The position numbers and the translations under genes were made by a program. DNA of 64,000 nucleotides from the NCBI RefSeq assembly GCF_003614945.1, contig NZ_QYCZ01000001.1, forward strand, positions 1,568,001 through 1,632,000, given 5' to 3'. Each line of letters opens with the position of its first letter. The stretch's first letter is position 1. The notes beneath the pieces were generated by a model. The model searched no databases. It was not told the origin of the DNA and worked only from the letters and a program-made list of their open reading frames with translations. The DNA is from Bergeyella cardium (GTDB lineage: Bacteria > Bacteroidota > Bacteroidia > Flavobacteriales > Weeksellaceae). Shown piece after piece: positions 32,953 through 42,405 of the stretch.

Positions 32953-32980
32953 AATAAAGGGGGACATTGTCCCCTTTATT
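32953..32980 (+). terminator. Hairpin after ftsE
   Basis: AATAAAGGGG (32953-32962) and CCCCTTTATT (32971-32980) form a perfect 10-bp stem; only a weak T tail follows. The A-rich 5' arm is transcribed into the stem. Confidence 0.7.
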
Positions 32981-33109
32981 CTTGGATAACTAATCCTCTC
33001 CCCCACCCTTTTTTACAAAATAAAACCATTTCATCAGTATCAAAATATTAAAAAAGATAAATAAGCCTCTGAAGCCTTGAGTTTCATTAAATATTTGGTC
33101 TTTTTTCTC

Positions 33110-33117
33110 TATTTTTG
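33110..33117 (+). promoter_or_regulatory. -7 element for the epimerase gene
   Basis: TATTTTTG fits TAnnTTTG, 10 bases before ATG 33128 and 22 before ATG 33140. Confidence 0.45.
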
Positions 33118-33127
33118 CGGGCAATAA

Positions 33128-34177
33128 ATGAAAAGGGAAATGACTTACCTCATCACAGGAGCGAGTGGTTTTATTGGTTCACACTTGGCAGAAAAATTAT
33201 TAAAAAGCGGACATTCTGTCATTAATATTGATAATTTTGATGACTTCTACCCCTATTCCATCAAAGTTAGAAATACATTAGAATCGGTTGGTAAGACTGA
33301 CGATTTTGAATTTTCAGCCAAAGAAAAGGATATAGAAAGGCTTATTTCTGAGACACAATCTGAGAGATATACGCTATATTATCAAGATATTAGAGAGATT
33401 GATGGACTGAGAAAAATCTTTACCGAGAACAGAATTGATTGCGTGATACACTTGGCAGCACTGGCGGGAGTGCGACCATCAATAGACCGACCATTAGACT
33501 ACGCAGATGTGAATATCAAAGGGACGATGAACCTCTGGGAAATTTGTAAAGACTTTGGGATAAAGAAGTTTATTTGTGCATCATCTTCAAGCGTATACGG
33601 CAATAATGAGAAGATTCCGTTTGCTGAAACCGACAGCGTGGATAGACCGATATCTCCCTACGCAGCTACAAAAAAATGCACCGAAATACTGGGGCATACC
33701 TACCACCACCTATACAATATTGATATGATACAGCTGAGGTTCTTCACCGTGTATGGTCCGCGCCAGAGACCCGACCTTGCTATCCATAAATTTACGAGGC
33801 TTATCTCTGAAAACAAGGAAGTTCCATTCTACGGAGACGGCAGTACGGCGAGGGATTATACCTTTGTGGATGACATCATTAGCGGTATACAGCAAGCTAT
33901 TCTCTACCTTGAAAATCATAGCAATGTCTATGAAATCATCAACCTTGGCGAGAGTGAAGTCATCAGCCTCAATGAGATGCTCACAACTATTGAAACCGAG
34001 CTTCATAAAAAAGCCCATAGGAAAAATCTGCCAATGCAACCCGGTGATGTAAATAAAACCAATGCAGATATAACGAAAGCAAAAGAATTAATCAGCTATA
34101 AGCCAACGACAAAATTCTCCAATGGCATAAAAAAATTTGTGGAATGGTTTTTGAGAAACGCCGAAACTCAAAAATGA
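33128..34177 (+). CDS. NAD-dependent epimerase/dehydratase (UDP-glucuronate 4-epimerase-like)
   Basis: A 349-residue short-chain dehydrogenase of the extended type. The NAD-binding motif is TGASGFIGSHLAEKL (about 10-24), followed by INIDNFDDFY. The catalytic set is in CASSSSVYGN (Ser/Thr) and PISPYAATKKCTE (YxxxK). The FFTVYGPRQRPDLAI stretch is typical of UDP-glucuronate or UDP-glucose 4-epimerases (CapI/GalE group). It probably supplies a sugar for surface glycans; the substrate is not certain. The second ATG at 33140 (MTYLITGASG) may be the true start, since the -7 box is only 10 bases before 33128. It is monocistronic. Confidence 0.87.
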   Translation: MKREMTYLITGASGFIGSHLAEKLLKSGHSVINIDNFDDFYPYSIKVRNTLESVGKTDDFEFSAKEKDIERLISETQSERYTLYYQDIREIDGLRKIFTENRIDCVIHLAALAGVRPSIDRPLDYADVNIKGTMNLWEICKDFGIKKFICASSSSVYGNNEKIPFAETDSVDRPISPYAATKKCTEILGHTYHHLYNIDMIQLRFFTVYGPRQRPDLAIHKFTRLISENKEVPFYGDGSTARDYTFVDDIISGIQQAILYLENHSNVYEIINLGESEVISLNEMLTTIETELHKKAHRKNLPMQPGDVNKTNADITKAKELISYKPTTKFSNGIKKFVEWFLRNAETQK

Positions 34178-34248
34178 AAAATAAAAACTTTGATAAGTCA
34201 TCATTTTTTTTAACTTTTGCAAAAAATTTAAATAAAAAATAAAAACAT

Positions 34249-34470
34249 ATGTACTGGACATTAGAATTAGCCTCATACCTGAGCGATGCACCTTGGCCTA
34301 TGACCAAAGCAGAGCTGATAGACTACGCCATAAGAACAGGAGCCCCAATGGAAGTAGTAGAAAACCTGCAAGCAATTGAAGACGAAGGGGAAGTATATGA
34401 ATCCATAGAAGAAGTATGGAGCGATTATCCTACCGATGAAGATTTCCTCTGGAACGAAGACGAATATTAA
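34249..34470 (+). CDS. DUF2795 small acidic protein
   Basis: A 73-residue acidic protein rich in Glu, Asp and Trp, matching the DUF2795 pattern: MYWTLELASYLSDAPWPMTKAEL at the start, then a helix VVENLQAIEDEGEVYES and a WSDYPTDEDFLWNEDEY tail. Members are small, soluble and of unknown function. It lies 71 bases after the epimerase gene and 73 before the secA start, separated from secA by a hairpin. There is no catalytic motif, signal peptide or membrane helix. Confidence 0.82.
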   Translation: MYWTLELASYLSDAPWPMTKAELIDYAIRTGAPMEVVENLQAIEDEGEVYESIEEVWSDYPTDEDFLWNEDEY

Positions 34471-34475
34471 ACAAA

Positions 34476-34508
34476 AGCAGTAAGCAGAGCACGGATAGCT
34501 TACTGCTT
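34476..34508 (+). terminator. Inverted repeat between the DUF2795 gene and secA
   Basis: AAGCAGTAAGC (34476-34486) and GCTTACTGCTT (34498-34508) form an 11-bp perfect stem with a 12-base loop. There is no T tract. The GCTTACTGC core also occurs near 1608 and twice near 37735-37749. Confidence 0.55.
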
Positions 34509-34542
34509 ATTGTCTATATACCACATAAATTTAACCTATATT

Positions 34543-37500
34543 ATGAGTTTTTTAAACAGTATTCTTAAAAGTTTTTTAGGTGATAAAAACGCTAATGACT
34601 TAAAAGAAGTAAGAAAAGTAGTTGCAAAAATTAAGGCTGTAGAACCACAAATTCAGCAGCTTTCCGATGAAGGATTAAGAGAAAAAACAGCAGAATTTAA
34701 AGAAAAAATAAAGGCTTCCTCCGCAAATGTTACCTCACAGATAGAAAAGATTAAAGAGGAAATAGCCAATACTTCCAATATAGATGAGAAAGAAGCGCTC
34801 TTCAACAAAATTGAAACTCTGAAAAAAGAGGCTTACGATTTAGAAGAAAAAGTCCTTACACAGATACTTCCTGAGGCATTTTCCCTCGTAAAAGAAACCG
34901 CAAGAAGATGGGCACAAAATGGGGAAATTCGCGTAAAAGCTACTGATAGAGATAGAGAACTTGCCGCAACAAAGGATTTCGTGTCCATAGAAGGAGATGA
35001 AGCCGTATGGCACAACCACTGGGATGCAGCAGGTACACAAGTAGAATGGGATATGGTACATTACGATGTTCAGTTCATCGGTGGGGTTGTTCTTCACTCG
35101 GGCAAGATTGCAGAGATGGCAACAGGTGAAGGTAAAACCTTGGTAGGAACACTTCCTATCTACCTCAATGCACTGCCAGGAAGAGGGGTACATGTGGTAA
35201 CCGTAAACGACTATCTTGCGAAAAGGGACTCCGCTTGGATGGGACCGCTCTATCAGTTCCACGGACTTACGATTGACTGTATAGACAACCACCAACCGAA
35301 CTCCGATGCTCGTAGAAAGGCATACAACTCAGATATTACCTACGGAACGAATAATGAATTCGGATTTGATTACCTCCGCGATAATATGGTAAACTCCCCA
35401 GAAGAGCTCGTTCAGAGAGACCTCAACTTTGCGATTGTAGATGAGGTGGATTCCGTTCTCATCGATGATGCCAGAACGCCACTTATTATCTCTGGACCCG
35501 TTCCACAAGGCGACAGGCAGGAGTTTGATGTACTAAAACCCTCTGTTGATAGAATCGTAGAGGTTCAGAAGAAAACCGTTTCAAGCATCTTTAATGAAGC
35601 AAAGAAACTCATCGCAGCAGGAAATACAAAAGACGGAGGCTTCAAACTGCTACAGGCGTATAGAGGACTTCCAAAGAACCGACAGCTCATTAAATTCCTT
35701 TCAGAAAGCGGTAACCGCGCATTGCTTCAAAAGGTAGAAGCACAGTATATGCAGGATAATAACCGCGATATGCCTATCGTGGATCAAGACCTCTACTTCG
35801 TTATTGATGAAAAGAACAATCAAGTAGACCTTACCGATAAGGGTATCGAGTATATGTCTCAGGGGAATTCAGATGCCAACTTCTTCGTGCTTCAAGACAT
35901 AGGAACTGAAATCGCAGAACTCGAAGCTAAAAACCTTGATAAAGAGCAGGAGTTTGCAGAGAAAGAAAGACTCTTTGCAGATTTTGCAGAAAAATCCGAG
36001 AGAATTCATACGCTTAACCAACTGCTAAAAGCCTATACCCTATTTGAAAAAGATGATGAATATGTGGTAATTGACGGTGAAGTGAAGATTGTAGATGAGC
36101 AAACAGGGCGTATTATGGAAGGGCGCCGCTATTCCGATGGCTTACACCAAGCGATTGAAGCAAAAGAGAATGTAAAAATCGAAGCGGCTACACAGACTTT
36201 TGCTACCATTACCCTGCAAAACTACTTCCGTATGTATAACAAACTGGCAGGGATGACAGGTACTGCTGAAACAGAAGCTGGCGAATTCTGGCAAATCTAT
36301 AAGCTCGATGTAGTGGTTATCCCTACCAATAGACCTATCCTCCGCCACGATAGACACGACCTCGTCTATAAGACCAACCGTGAGAAATACAATGCCGTAA
36401 TTGAAGAAATCGAGAGACTCACCGCAGAAGGAAGACCCGTACTTGTAGGGACTACATCGGTGGAGATCTCCCAATTGCTTTCCCGTGCATTAAGCCTCAG
36501 GAAGATTCCTCACCAAGTTCTCAACGCTAAACTCCACAAGAAAGAGGCAGAGATTGTAGCCGAAGCAGGTAGAGCAGGCGTAGTAACTATTGCTACCAAT
36601 ATGGCAGGGCGTGGTACCGACATTAAACTCACCAAAGAAGTAAAAGAAGCAGGAGGGCTTGCCATCATCGGAACAGAGAGACACGATTCCCGAAGGGTCG
36701 ACAGGCAGCTTAGAGGGCGTTCTGGTCGTCAAGGAGATCCAGGAAGTTCGCAGTTCTATGTATCGCTTGAAGACAACCTGATGCGCCTCTTTGGCTCAGA
36801 ACGAATTGCCAAAATGATGGACAGGCTTGGGCATAAGGAGGGAGAAGTTATACAGCACTCTATGATTACCCGCTCCATAGAAAGGGCTCAGAAGAAAGTA
36901 GAGGAGAATAACTTCGGTATCCGTAAAAGGCTCCTTGAATACGATGATGTAATGAACAAGCAGAGAGATGTCATCTACAAAAGAAGAAAAAATGCACTCT
37001 TTGGCGACCATCTGAAATACGATATTGCCAATATGATTTTTGATGTAGCCTACTCCATCGTGAATAGAGGAAAGGTAGATGGCGACTTCAAGGACTTTGA
37101 GTACGAAATCATCAAGTACTTCACAATGGGCTCCCCTGTAAGCGAGGAAGATTTCAAGAATAAATCCGTAAAAGAGCTCACCGATATTGTCTTTAATGCA
37201 GCTCAGGAGGATTACAACAATAAACTCAACCTGATGAAGGAAAAAGCCTTCCCAATCATTGAAAATGTATTCAAAAATCAAGGGAATATGTTTAAGATGA
37301 TTCAAGTGCCATTTACCGATGGGCACAAGACAATGACCATCGTTACCAACCTTGAAAAGGCATACGAAAGCCATTGCGAAAGCCTCATCAGCGACTATGA
37401 GAAGAACATTACCCTCGCCATTATAGATGAAAACTGGAAACAGCACCTCCGCGAGATGGACGACCTAAGGCGCTCCTCACAAGGTGCCGTATATGAGCAG

Positions 37501-37614
37501 AAAGACCCGCTCATCATCTACAAGCAGGAGTCTTTCCACCTGTTCAGCGAAATGATAGACAAAATGAATAAAGAAATCGTTTCCTTCCTATACAGAGGAG
37601 AAATCCCATCATAA
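34543..37614 (+). CDS. secA: Preprotein translocase ATPase SecA
   Basis: ATP-driven motor that pushes preproteins through SecYEG. The 1,023-residue chain has Walker [19 protein letters not shown]-type [19 protein letters not shown], and [11 protein letters not shown] and [21 protein letters not shown] in the second motor domain. It is longer than E. coli SecA (901) owing to insertions, notably a coiled-coil-like insert near residues 440-510 ([19 protein letters not shown]). It ends at [12 protein letters not shown] and so lacks the usual C-terminal zinc-binding CxC...CC tail that binds SecB and phospholipids. The start at 34543 is chosen over an in-frame ATG 33 bases upstream, since the conserved [14 protein letters not shown] opens there. 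A long T-tailed terminator follows. Confidence 0.97.
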   Translation: MSFLNSILKSFLGDKNANDLKEVRKVVAKIKAVEPQIQQLSDEGLREKTAEFKEKIKASSANVTSQIEKIKEEIANTSNIDEKEALFNKIETLKKEAYDLEEKVLTQILPEAFSLVKETARRWAQNGEIRVKATDRDRELAATKDFVSIEGDEAVWHNHWDAAGTQVEWDMVHYDVQFIGGVVLHSGKIAEMATGEGKTLVGTLPIYLNALPGRGVHVVTVNDYLAKRDSAWMGPLYQFHGLTIDCIDNHQPNSDARRKAYNSDITYGTNNEFGFDYLRDNMVNSPEELVQRDLNFAIVDEVDSVLIDDARTPLIISGPVPQGDRQEFDVLKPSVDRIVEVQKKTVSSIFNEAKKLIAAGNTKDGGFKLLQAYRGLPKNRQLIKFLSESGNRALLQKVEAQYMQDNNRDMPIVDQDLYFVIDEKNNQVDLTDKGIEYMSQGNSDANFFVLQDIGTEIAELEAKNLDKEQEFAEKERLFADFAEKSERIHTLNQLLKAYTLFEKDDEYVVIDGEVKIVDEQTGRIMEGRRYSDGLHQAIEAKENVKIEAATQTFATITLQNYFRMYNKLAGMTGTAETEAGEFWQIYKLDVVVIPTNRPILRHDRHDLVYKTNREKYNAVIEEIERLTAEGRPVLVGTTSVEISQLLSRALSLRKIPHQVLNAKLHKKEAEIVAEAGRAGVVTIATNMAGRGTDIKLTKEVKEAGGLAIIGTERHDSRRVDRQLRGRSGRQGDPGSSQFYVSLEDNLMRLFGSERIAKMMDRLGHKEGEVIQHSMITRSIERAQKKVEENNFGIRKRLLEYDDVMNKQRDVIYKRRKNALFGDHLKYDIANMIFDVAYSIVNRGKVDGDFKDFEYEIIKYFTMGSPVSEEDFKNKSVKELTDIVFNAAQEDYNNKLNLMKEKAFPIIENVFKNQGNMFKMIQVPFTDGHKTMTIVTNLEKAYESHCESLISDYEKNITLAIIDENWKQHLREMDDLRRSSQGAVYEQKDPLIIYKQESFHLFSEMIDKMNKEIVSFLYRGEIPS

Positions 37615-37636
37615 CACCGTAGCCGGTGAAGCACTT

Positions 37637-37665
37637 AGCCCTCAACAATTGAGGGCTTTTTTTTT
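37637..37665 (+). terminator. Terminator of secA
   Basis: AGCCCTCAA (37637-37645) and TTGAGGGCT (37649-37657) form a perfect 9-bp stem with loop CAA, followed by nine T residues. Confidence 0.9.
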
Positions 37666-37822
37666 GTCCTCCCCACCTTGCAGGTGACCCAGCCGTAGCA
37701 CGGCAGGCACTTATTACAAACTAACCACGCACCGCTTACTGCTTACTGCCTAAAGCCTATTGCTTACCGCTAATAGCCAGAAATAAGATTTGATTCTTTC
37801 ATTTGATAAAAAATAATAAGCA
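37666..37822. other. Repeat-rich intergenic segment after secA
   Basis: It holds two small perfect hairpins, CACCT-TGC-AGGTG and GCCG-TAGCA-CGGC. A run of related short words follows (CGCTTACTGCTTACTGCC, GCCTATTGC, GCTAATAGCCAG). GCTAATAGC and GCCAGAAG-type words recur at 38091-38130 and 38222-38270. No coding potential is seen. Confidence 0.5.
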
Positions 37823-37929
37823 GTCTATCACGAGAAGGATAGACACTCTATTACGGGAAGGATAGACACTCTATTACGGGAAGGATAGACACTCTATTAC
37901 GAGAATGTGAGACACCCTCACACGGGAAT
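37823..37929. repeat. 23-bp tandem repeat array
   Basis: Units at 37838-37860 and 37861-37883 are identical (GATAGACACTCTATTACGGG plus AAG); 37884-37906 differs by two bases and 37907-37929 is a diverged unit. A partial unit precedes, in which GTCTATC (37823-37829) pairs with GATAGAC (37838-37844). The period is not a multiple of three and there are no spacers, so it is neither a coding nor a CRISPR repeat. Confidence 0.85.
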
Positions 37930-37970
37930 GTGGCAATACCTCACATTCTCGTGTGAGGTATTGCCACATT
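37899..37970. repeat. Two overlapping, mutually exclusive inverted repeats
   Basis: Stem A: ACGAGAATGTGAG (37899-37911) with CTCACATTCTCGT (37940-37952), 13 bp. Stem B: 37927-37944 (AATGTGGCAATACCTCAC) with 37953-37970, an 18-bp perfect stem with 8-base loop. The stems share bases 37940-37944, so only one can form at a time. They follow directly from the tandem array. Confidence 0.8.
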
Positions 37971-38180
37971 AGATATTCGCTTAACTCATTATTTAAAAAC
38001 ATCTGTATGGAGGCTCTATTCCTCCCTTAGCACAAATTAAGCGTATATAGGGGTGAGGATGTAAGCCTGCCCATAATTGACAGTTAGCTAATAGCCAAAA
38101 GCCAGTAGCTAGAAGCTATTTAATTTCTTGACATCACCAGCAAAATTTCCTGACATTAGAATGGCTGAGATTCTAATAAA

Positions 38181-38214
38181 ACAGCACTGGGCGCCCCTGC
38201 GGGGCGCCCAGTGC
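38181..38214 (-). terminator. Very GC-rich terminator of the RND permease gene
   Basis: GCACTGGGCGCCCC (38184-38197) and GGGGCGCCCAGTGC (38201-38214) form a perfect 14-bp stem with loop TGC. The minus strand continues TGTTTTATTAG. It lies 60 bases after the permease stop. 37971-38180 holds only short degenerate words and no gene. Confidence 0.75.
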
Positions 38215-38273
38215 CTATATATCTATTGGCTATCAGCTAATAGCTAACAGCCAGAAGAGCTATTTGCCAGTTG

Positions 38274-41200
38274 CTATTCGCCTTTCATCAGTGCATCTAT
38301 ATCTTTTTCTTTGTGTCCGAAGAAGCGCTCTTCCAGCCCTACGAGAATCATATACACTACAGGTACAATGATAAGGGTAAGGAAGAGGGAGGAGAGCAGC
38401 CCCCCGATGATAACGATAGCCAAGCCATTGTTCATAGACGAAGCCTCACCGTTTGCCATTGCAATAGGGAGCATACCTATGACCATTGCAATGGTCGTCA
38501 TCAGGATAGGGCGGAGACGGGCGTGGTTTGCCTGTACAAGGGCATCAAAGGTAGTTTCTCCCTCAGCTTTCCTTTGGTTAGCAAAATCTACGAGGAGAAT
38601 TGCGTTTTTAGCCACGAGACCGATGAGCATAATAATCCCCAGAATGGTAAAGATATTCAGGGATTGATTGGTGAGTGCCAAGCCCCAGATTGCCCCGATG
38701 AAGGAAAGCGGAATGGAAAACATCACGACAAACGGGCGAATGAAGTCATTGTAGAGAATCACCATCACCATATACACGAGCATTAATGCAGCGAGCATTG
38801 CTACCCCGAGCGTACCGAAGCCTTCGGACTGGTTTTCTTTGTTGCCCCCCCATTTCCACTCTACGCCAGCAGGTCGCTGGGTGTTATTGAGTAATCCTTC
38901 CCATTCGTCTGCCACTTCACCAGCGGTTCTACCTACTACCTGAGCATTTACGGTTACGGACGGTGAGCGGTCGTACCTCTCTAATGAAGAAAGCCCTGTG
39001 GAATTAGCCACCGTAGCAAACTGTGCAAGGCTGATGCTCTCCCCACGAGAGTTGATAAACGAAATATTACGAACATCATCTATACTCATTCTGAAAGACT
39101 CATCAAGGATAACATTAATGTCAAACTCACTGTTGCCCGTACGGAATTTGGAGTCTGTATTCCCACTAAATGCAGTTCTCAGGGTTTGCCCTACGGTTGC
39201 TACATTCAGACCAAGTGCGGTCATCTTGTCTCGGTCTATATCTATTGCGATCTCGGGGTTTCCTTCTTTTACGCTTAGCTCTACTTCATTAGAACCTTTA
39301 ATCCCTTTGAGGAGCTTCTCTGCTTCTTTGGCATACTTCATTACATCTGCCAGTGTATTCCCTGTAATATTGAGCTGTATAGCTGCCTGCTCAGCCCCCA
39401 TCATACCGACAGGCACAGTAGTTACTTTTACTCCTACGAGTTCTTTCTCAAGCTGTCTTTTGAGCTTCGCAGCAAAGACTTTGGTAGATTTCTCTTCCAT
39501 CTGGTCTCTATCGATGAGTTTTACGGTAATCTCAGACTTGTAGGAAGTAGCCTGCGCCGTTCCCATACCACTGCTGGCTTGCCCTACGGTAGTAATGGTA
39601 GATTGTATCTCTGGAATTTTATTGAGGAATTCTTCAGCTTTGAGCGTAGCGAGATTGGTCTGCTGCACAGAGGCATCCTTATTCAGCTCGAGCTGGATGA
39701 GAAACTTACTCCTCTCTGTGGAGGGGAAGAAGTCATTACCAATATACCCAAACTTACCTAAGAGGATAATGGTAGAGAAGATTGCCACCGCTAAAACAGA
39801 GGTAATTGCCTTATGGTTTAAGCTCCATTTTAATAGGTTGCTAATCCAATGGGTGAATTTATCGAGCTGTCTCTCGAAGGCATAGATAATCTTACCAAAA
39901 ATAGAGCTCTTGCTGATATGCTCCAGCTTACCAAATCGAGAGAAAAGCCAAGGAACTACGGTGAAAGATACCAAGAGCGAGAGCAAGGTAGAAATAACCA
40001 CCACTACGGCAAACTGGCGGATGATATCCGAAACCAGCCCCGAACTCATCGCAATCGGGAGGAATACCACTACTATCACCATCGTAATAGCCGCTACTGT
40101 AAAGCCAATCTCCGAAGCACCATCATACGCTGCTCTGTATTTGTTTTTCCCCATCTCCATATGTCTGTGGATATTCTCTATCACTACAATAGCATCATCT
40201 ACCAAGATACCTACCACGAGGGATAGAGCGAGCAAGCTCATCAGGTTTAAGCTATAGCCTAATATCATAATACCGATAAAGGTTGCAATAAGCGACGATG
40301 GGATGGATACCATTACGATAAGAGCATTCCTGAACGAGTGAAGGAAGAACAGCATCACAAAAGCTACAAGAAATACTGCGATAAACAAGTCGTGAGTTAC
40401 AGAATCTGCCGCCTCGAGGGTAAATACACTGGTATCATCTGCGAGGTCAATCTTTATATTCTGCTGCTCGTATTGCTTTTCTACTTCCTTTATTTTTGTC
40501 TGCACGAGCTCACTTACCTCTACTGCATTGGCATCAGATTGCTTCTGAACTTCGAGAAGAAGGGTGCTTTTACTATTGATACGAGCGATTTTCTCTGCAT
40601 CTTTCTGCGTGTCCTGTACATCTGCCACTTCGGAGAGGAGGATATTCCTTCCATTTTGGGAAGCTATTGTAAGATTTCTAAGCTGCTCCACAGAGGTAAT
40701 ATTCCCTGAAAGACGGATGAGGGTAGTATTATCCCTTGTCTTCAAATTCCCCGTAGGAAAGTCCATATTAGAGGCTTGTATAATCTGCTGAACGGCAGAA
40801 ATGGTAAGCCTGTATGCTTTTACCTTCTCAGGGTCTAAGCTCACACGAATCTCTCTCTCTTGCCCTCCTACGATATTAACCTTCGCTACACCAGGGATTC
40901 GGGAGAATGCAGGCTGTATTTTCTCATCTACCAGCGTATAGAGCTCGGCAGAGCTGAGGTTTGCCGTAATCCCCATCTTCGCAACAGGAAGGTCGGAAAG
41001 GGAAAATTTACTGAGCGATGGCTCCTTAGCATCATCTGGTAATTCAGAGCGGATGGCATTAATCTTCCTCTGGGCATCATTCAGTGCATAATCTACATCC
41101 GCATTATTATTAAAGGTAATAATCACCACAGATGCGCCCTCATAGGATCTGGACTGTATCTTCTTTACATTCTCCAATGATGATACGGCATCTTCTATCT

Positions 41201-41396
41201 TTTTAGTAACCGTATTTTCTATCTCGGAAGGCCCTGCACCTGGGTATATGGTGGAGATGGTTACTACCTTTACCTCAAACTTTGGGATAAGCTCGTAGCT
41301 AAGGCTTTTGTAACTGAAAAGCCCCCCAATGATAAGAGCGGCAAGCAGTACGATAACCAAACTCGGCCTCTTGATAGATATTTCTGCTAATTTCAT
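38274..41396 (-). CDS. RND efflux transporter permease (HAE-1 type)
   Basis: A 1,040-residue inner-membrane proton antiporter that extrudes drugs or other amphiphiles through a TolC channel. It has the RND layout: N-terminal helix, large periplasmic loop (about 30-330), six helices, second loop (about 550-860), five helices. The proton-relay residues are visible in VGILVDDAIVVIENIHRHM (Asp pair, helix 4) and GLVAKNAILLVDFAN (Lys, helix 10). It is the last gene of a seven-gene minus-strand run and is separated from its adaptor and TolC genes by pldA, a SemiSWEET gene and a nitroreductase, which is unusual. A GC-rich terminator follows. Confidence 0.95.
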   Translation of the reverse strand: MKLAEISIKRPSLVIVLLAALIIGGLFSYKSLSYELIPKFEVKVVTISTIYPGAGPSEIENTVTKKIEDAVSSLENVKKIQSRSYEGASVVIITFNNNADVDYALNDAQRKINAIRSELPDDAKEPSLSKFSLSDLPVAKMGITANLSSAELYTLVDEKIQPAFSRIPGVAKVNIVGGQEREIRVSLDPEKVKAYRLTISAVQQIIQASNMDFPTGNLKTRDNTTLIRLSGNITSVEQLRNLTIASQNGRNILLSEVADVQDTQKDAEKIARINSKSTLLLEVQKQSDANAVEVSELVQTKIKEVEKQYEQQNIKIDLADDTSVFTLEAADSVTHDLFIAVFLVAFVMLFFLHSFRNALIVMVSIPSSLIATFIGIMILGYSLNLMSLLALSLVVGILVDDAIVVIENIHRHMEMGKNKYRAAYDGASEIGFTVAAITMVIVVVFLPIAMSSGLVSDIIRQFAVVVVISTLLSLLVSFTVVPWLFSRFGKLEHISKSSIFGKIIYAFERQLDKFTHWISNLLKWSLNHKAITSVLAVAIFSTIILLGKFGYIGNDFFPSTERSKFLIQLELNKDASVQQTNLATLKAEEFLNKIPEIQSTITTVGQASSGMGTAQATSYKSEITVKLIDRDQMEEKSTKVFAAKLKRQLEKELVGVKVTTVPVGMMGAEQAAIQLNITGNTLADVMKYAKEAEKLLKGIKGSNEVELSVKEGNPEIAIDIDRDKMTALGLNVATVGQTLRTAFSGNTDSKFRTGNSEFDINVILDESFRMSIDDVRNISFINSRGESISLAQFATVANSTGLSSLERYDRSPSVTVNAQVVGRTAGEVADEWEGLLNNTQRPAGVEWKWGGNKENQSEGFGTLGVAMLAALMLVYMVMVILYNDFIRPFVVMFSIPLSFIGAIWGLALTNQSLNIFTILGIIMLIGLVAKNAILLVDFANQRKAEGETTFDALVQANHARLRPILMTTIAMVIGMLPIAMANGEASSMNNGLAIVIIGGLLSSLFLTLIIVPVVYMILVGLEERFFGHKEKDIDALMKGE

Positions 41397-41450
41397 TTGA
41401 TGTTGTTGTGTTGTTTTTAATATTTGAAAAGACTTAAGTAAGTTATAGTC

Positions 41451-42047
41451 TTAAATCTCATTGATGATTTCTTCGGCTTTTAATCTCGTTTTAGGGCTGA
41501 TGTGAGGCTGATTTTTATCCTCCACACTTCTATAACCAATGGCTACAGCAAAGAGGGTTTTATATCCATCGATTGGGAGTAGCTCATCATACTTTTGGGT
41601 ATCTATCCCCTCCATTGGAGTAGAATCTATCTCCAAAGCAGCACAAGCGCTAAGGAAATACCCAAGAGAAATATACACCTGCTTCTGTAACCAGTTTTTT
41701 ACGGCTTCTTCACCTTTTGGTTTTACGATTTGCTGATAGTAGGCTATGGCACCTTCGGGAAGTATAGCAGTAATCTGCTCTTCAAAGAGGTTGAGGTTAT
41801 CTACCACTCGGAAAACCACCAGATGACTTGCTTCTTTTATTTTCTGCTCATTAAAAAATGAGGCTTCAGCGAGCTGGCTTTTCACTTTCTCATCCGAAAC
41901 AAAAGTAAATCTCCACGGCTGGCTGTTGATAGACGAAGGGCTAAGCCTCAATATCTCTTTCAGCTCTGAGATTTGCTCTGCTGAGATTTTCTGCTTGCGA
42001 TAGGTTTTTGTTGTATATCTGTTTTTAGCTAAATCTAAAAAGTTCAT
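41451..42047 (-). CDS. NAD(P)H-dependent nitroreductase (NfsB-like)
   Basis: A 198-residue FMN flavoprotein. The N-terminal NRYTTKTYRKQKISAEQI and LRLSPSSINSQPWRFTFV form the FMN phosphate and ring contacts of the NfsB/NfnB group, and the C-terminal IGYRSVEDKNQPHISPKTRL is the second FMN site. It reduces nitroaromatics and quinones by two electrons. The start at 42047 (MNFLDLAKN) is preferred over an in-frame ATG 75 bases upstream, which would overlap the SemiSWEET gene. It lies between that gene and the RND permease in the same transcript direction. Detoxification of pump substrates is a possible link. Confidence 0.9.
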   Translation of the reverse strand: MNFLDLAKNRYTTKTYRKQKISAEQISELKEILRLSPSSINSQPWRFTFVSDEKVKSQLAEASFFNEQKIKEASHLVVFRVVDNLNLFEEQITAILPEGAIAYYQQIVKPKGEEAVKNWLQKQVYISLGYFLSACAALEIDSTPMEGIDTQKYDELLPIDGYKTLFAVAIGYRSVEDKNQPHISPKTRLKAEEIINEI

Positions 42048-42105
42048 TCTGTTATTTGTTTTAAAATTTATAATAGGCTTGTAATTGCAATAGGCATTCA
42101 TCAAG

Positions 42106-42369
42106 CTACAATGCAGTGGCAAAGGTTACCAAGCCAAATAATATCCCTGGCATATTCGCAAGAGCGATGGGCCAGTCTCGTTTGGGCTTTTTCATCAGCC
42201 CGTACATTACCCAGAGCGTACAGTTGATTGCTGCAACGAGTGGCTGCACAGGATTGCCGGGCTTCCCGTTTAAGTTATCTTGAATCTGAGGAACATAAGA
42301 CACATACATTCCTACTGCAGTTACAGTAGCTATCCAACCTAATATGGTTATAAATTTATCGTTATTCAT
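42106..42369 (-). CDS. SemiSWEET-family membrane transporter
   Basis: An 87-residue protein with three membrane helices (about 8-28, 42-60 and 67-85). The PQ motif YVPQI lies at the end of helix 1, and a tryptophan/asparagine-rich second helix (AAINCTLWVMYG) follows, both typical of SemiSWEETs. These dimerise to form a sugar or small-solute uniporter. It is an unexpected member of an efflux gene cluster, between pldA and the nitroreductase, at 36 and 58 bases distance. Function in the cluster is unknown. Confidence 0.87.
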   Translation of the reverse strand: MNNDKFITILGWIATVTAVGMYVSYVPQIQDNLNGKPGNPVQPLVAAINCTLWVMYGLMKKPKRDWPIALANMPGILFGLVTFATAL

Positions 42370-42405
42370 TTCTTTATTTTTTATACTATTTATATTAATA
42401 TCAAT

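Noticed and set aside
37823-37929. Short CRISPR-like direct repeats
   Set aside because: The 23-bp units are directly adjacent without spacers and no cas genes are present; this is a tandem array.
38160-38179. 19 of 20 bases shared with 11496-11515 (AATGGCTKAGATTCTAATAA)
   Set aside because: One near-match of this length between two AT-rich intergenic sites is close to chance for 64 kb on both strands; no third copy was seen.
38184-38214. GC-rich 14-bp inverted repeat as the end of a mobile element
   Set aside because: There is no transposase, target duplication or second copy; its place after the RND permease and the minus-strand T tract fit a terminator.
38271-38786. 171-residue plus-strand open frame
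   Set aside because: It lies antisense to the end of the RND permease gene, which has full family motifs; no promoter or family pattern supports it.
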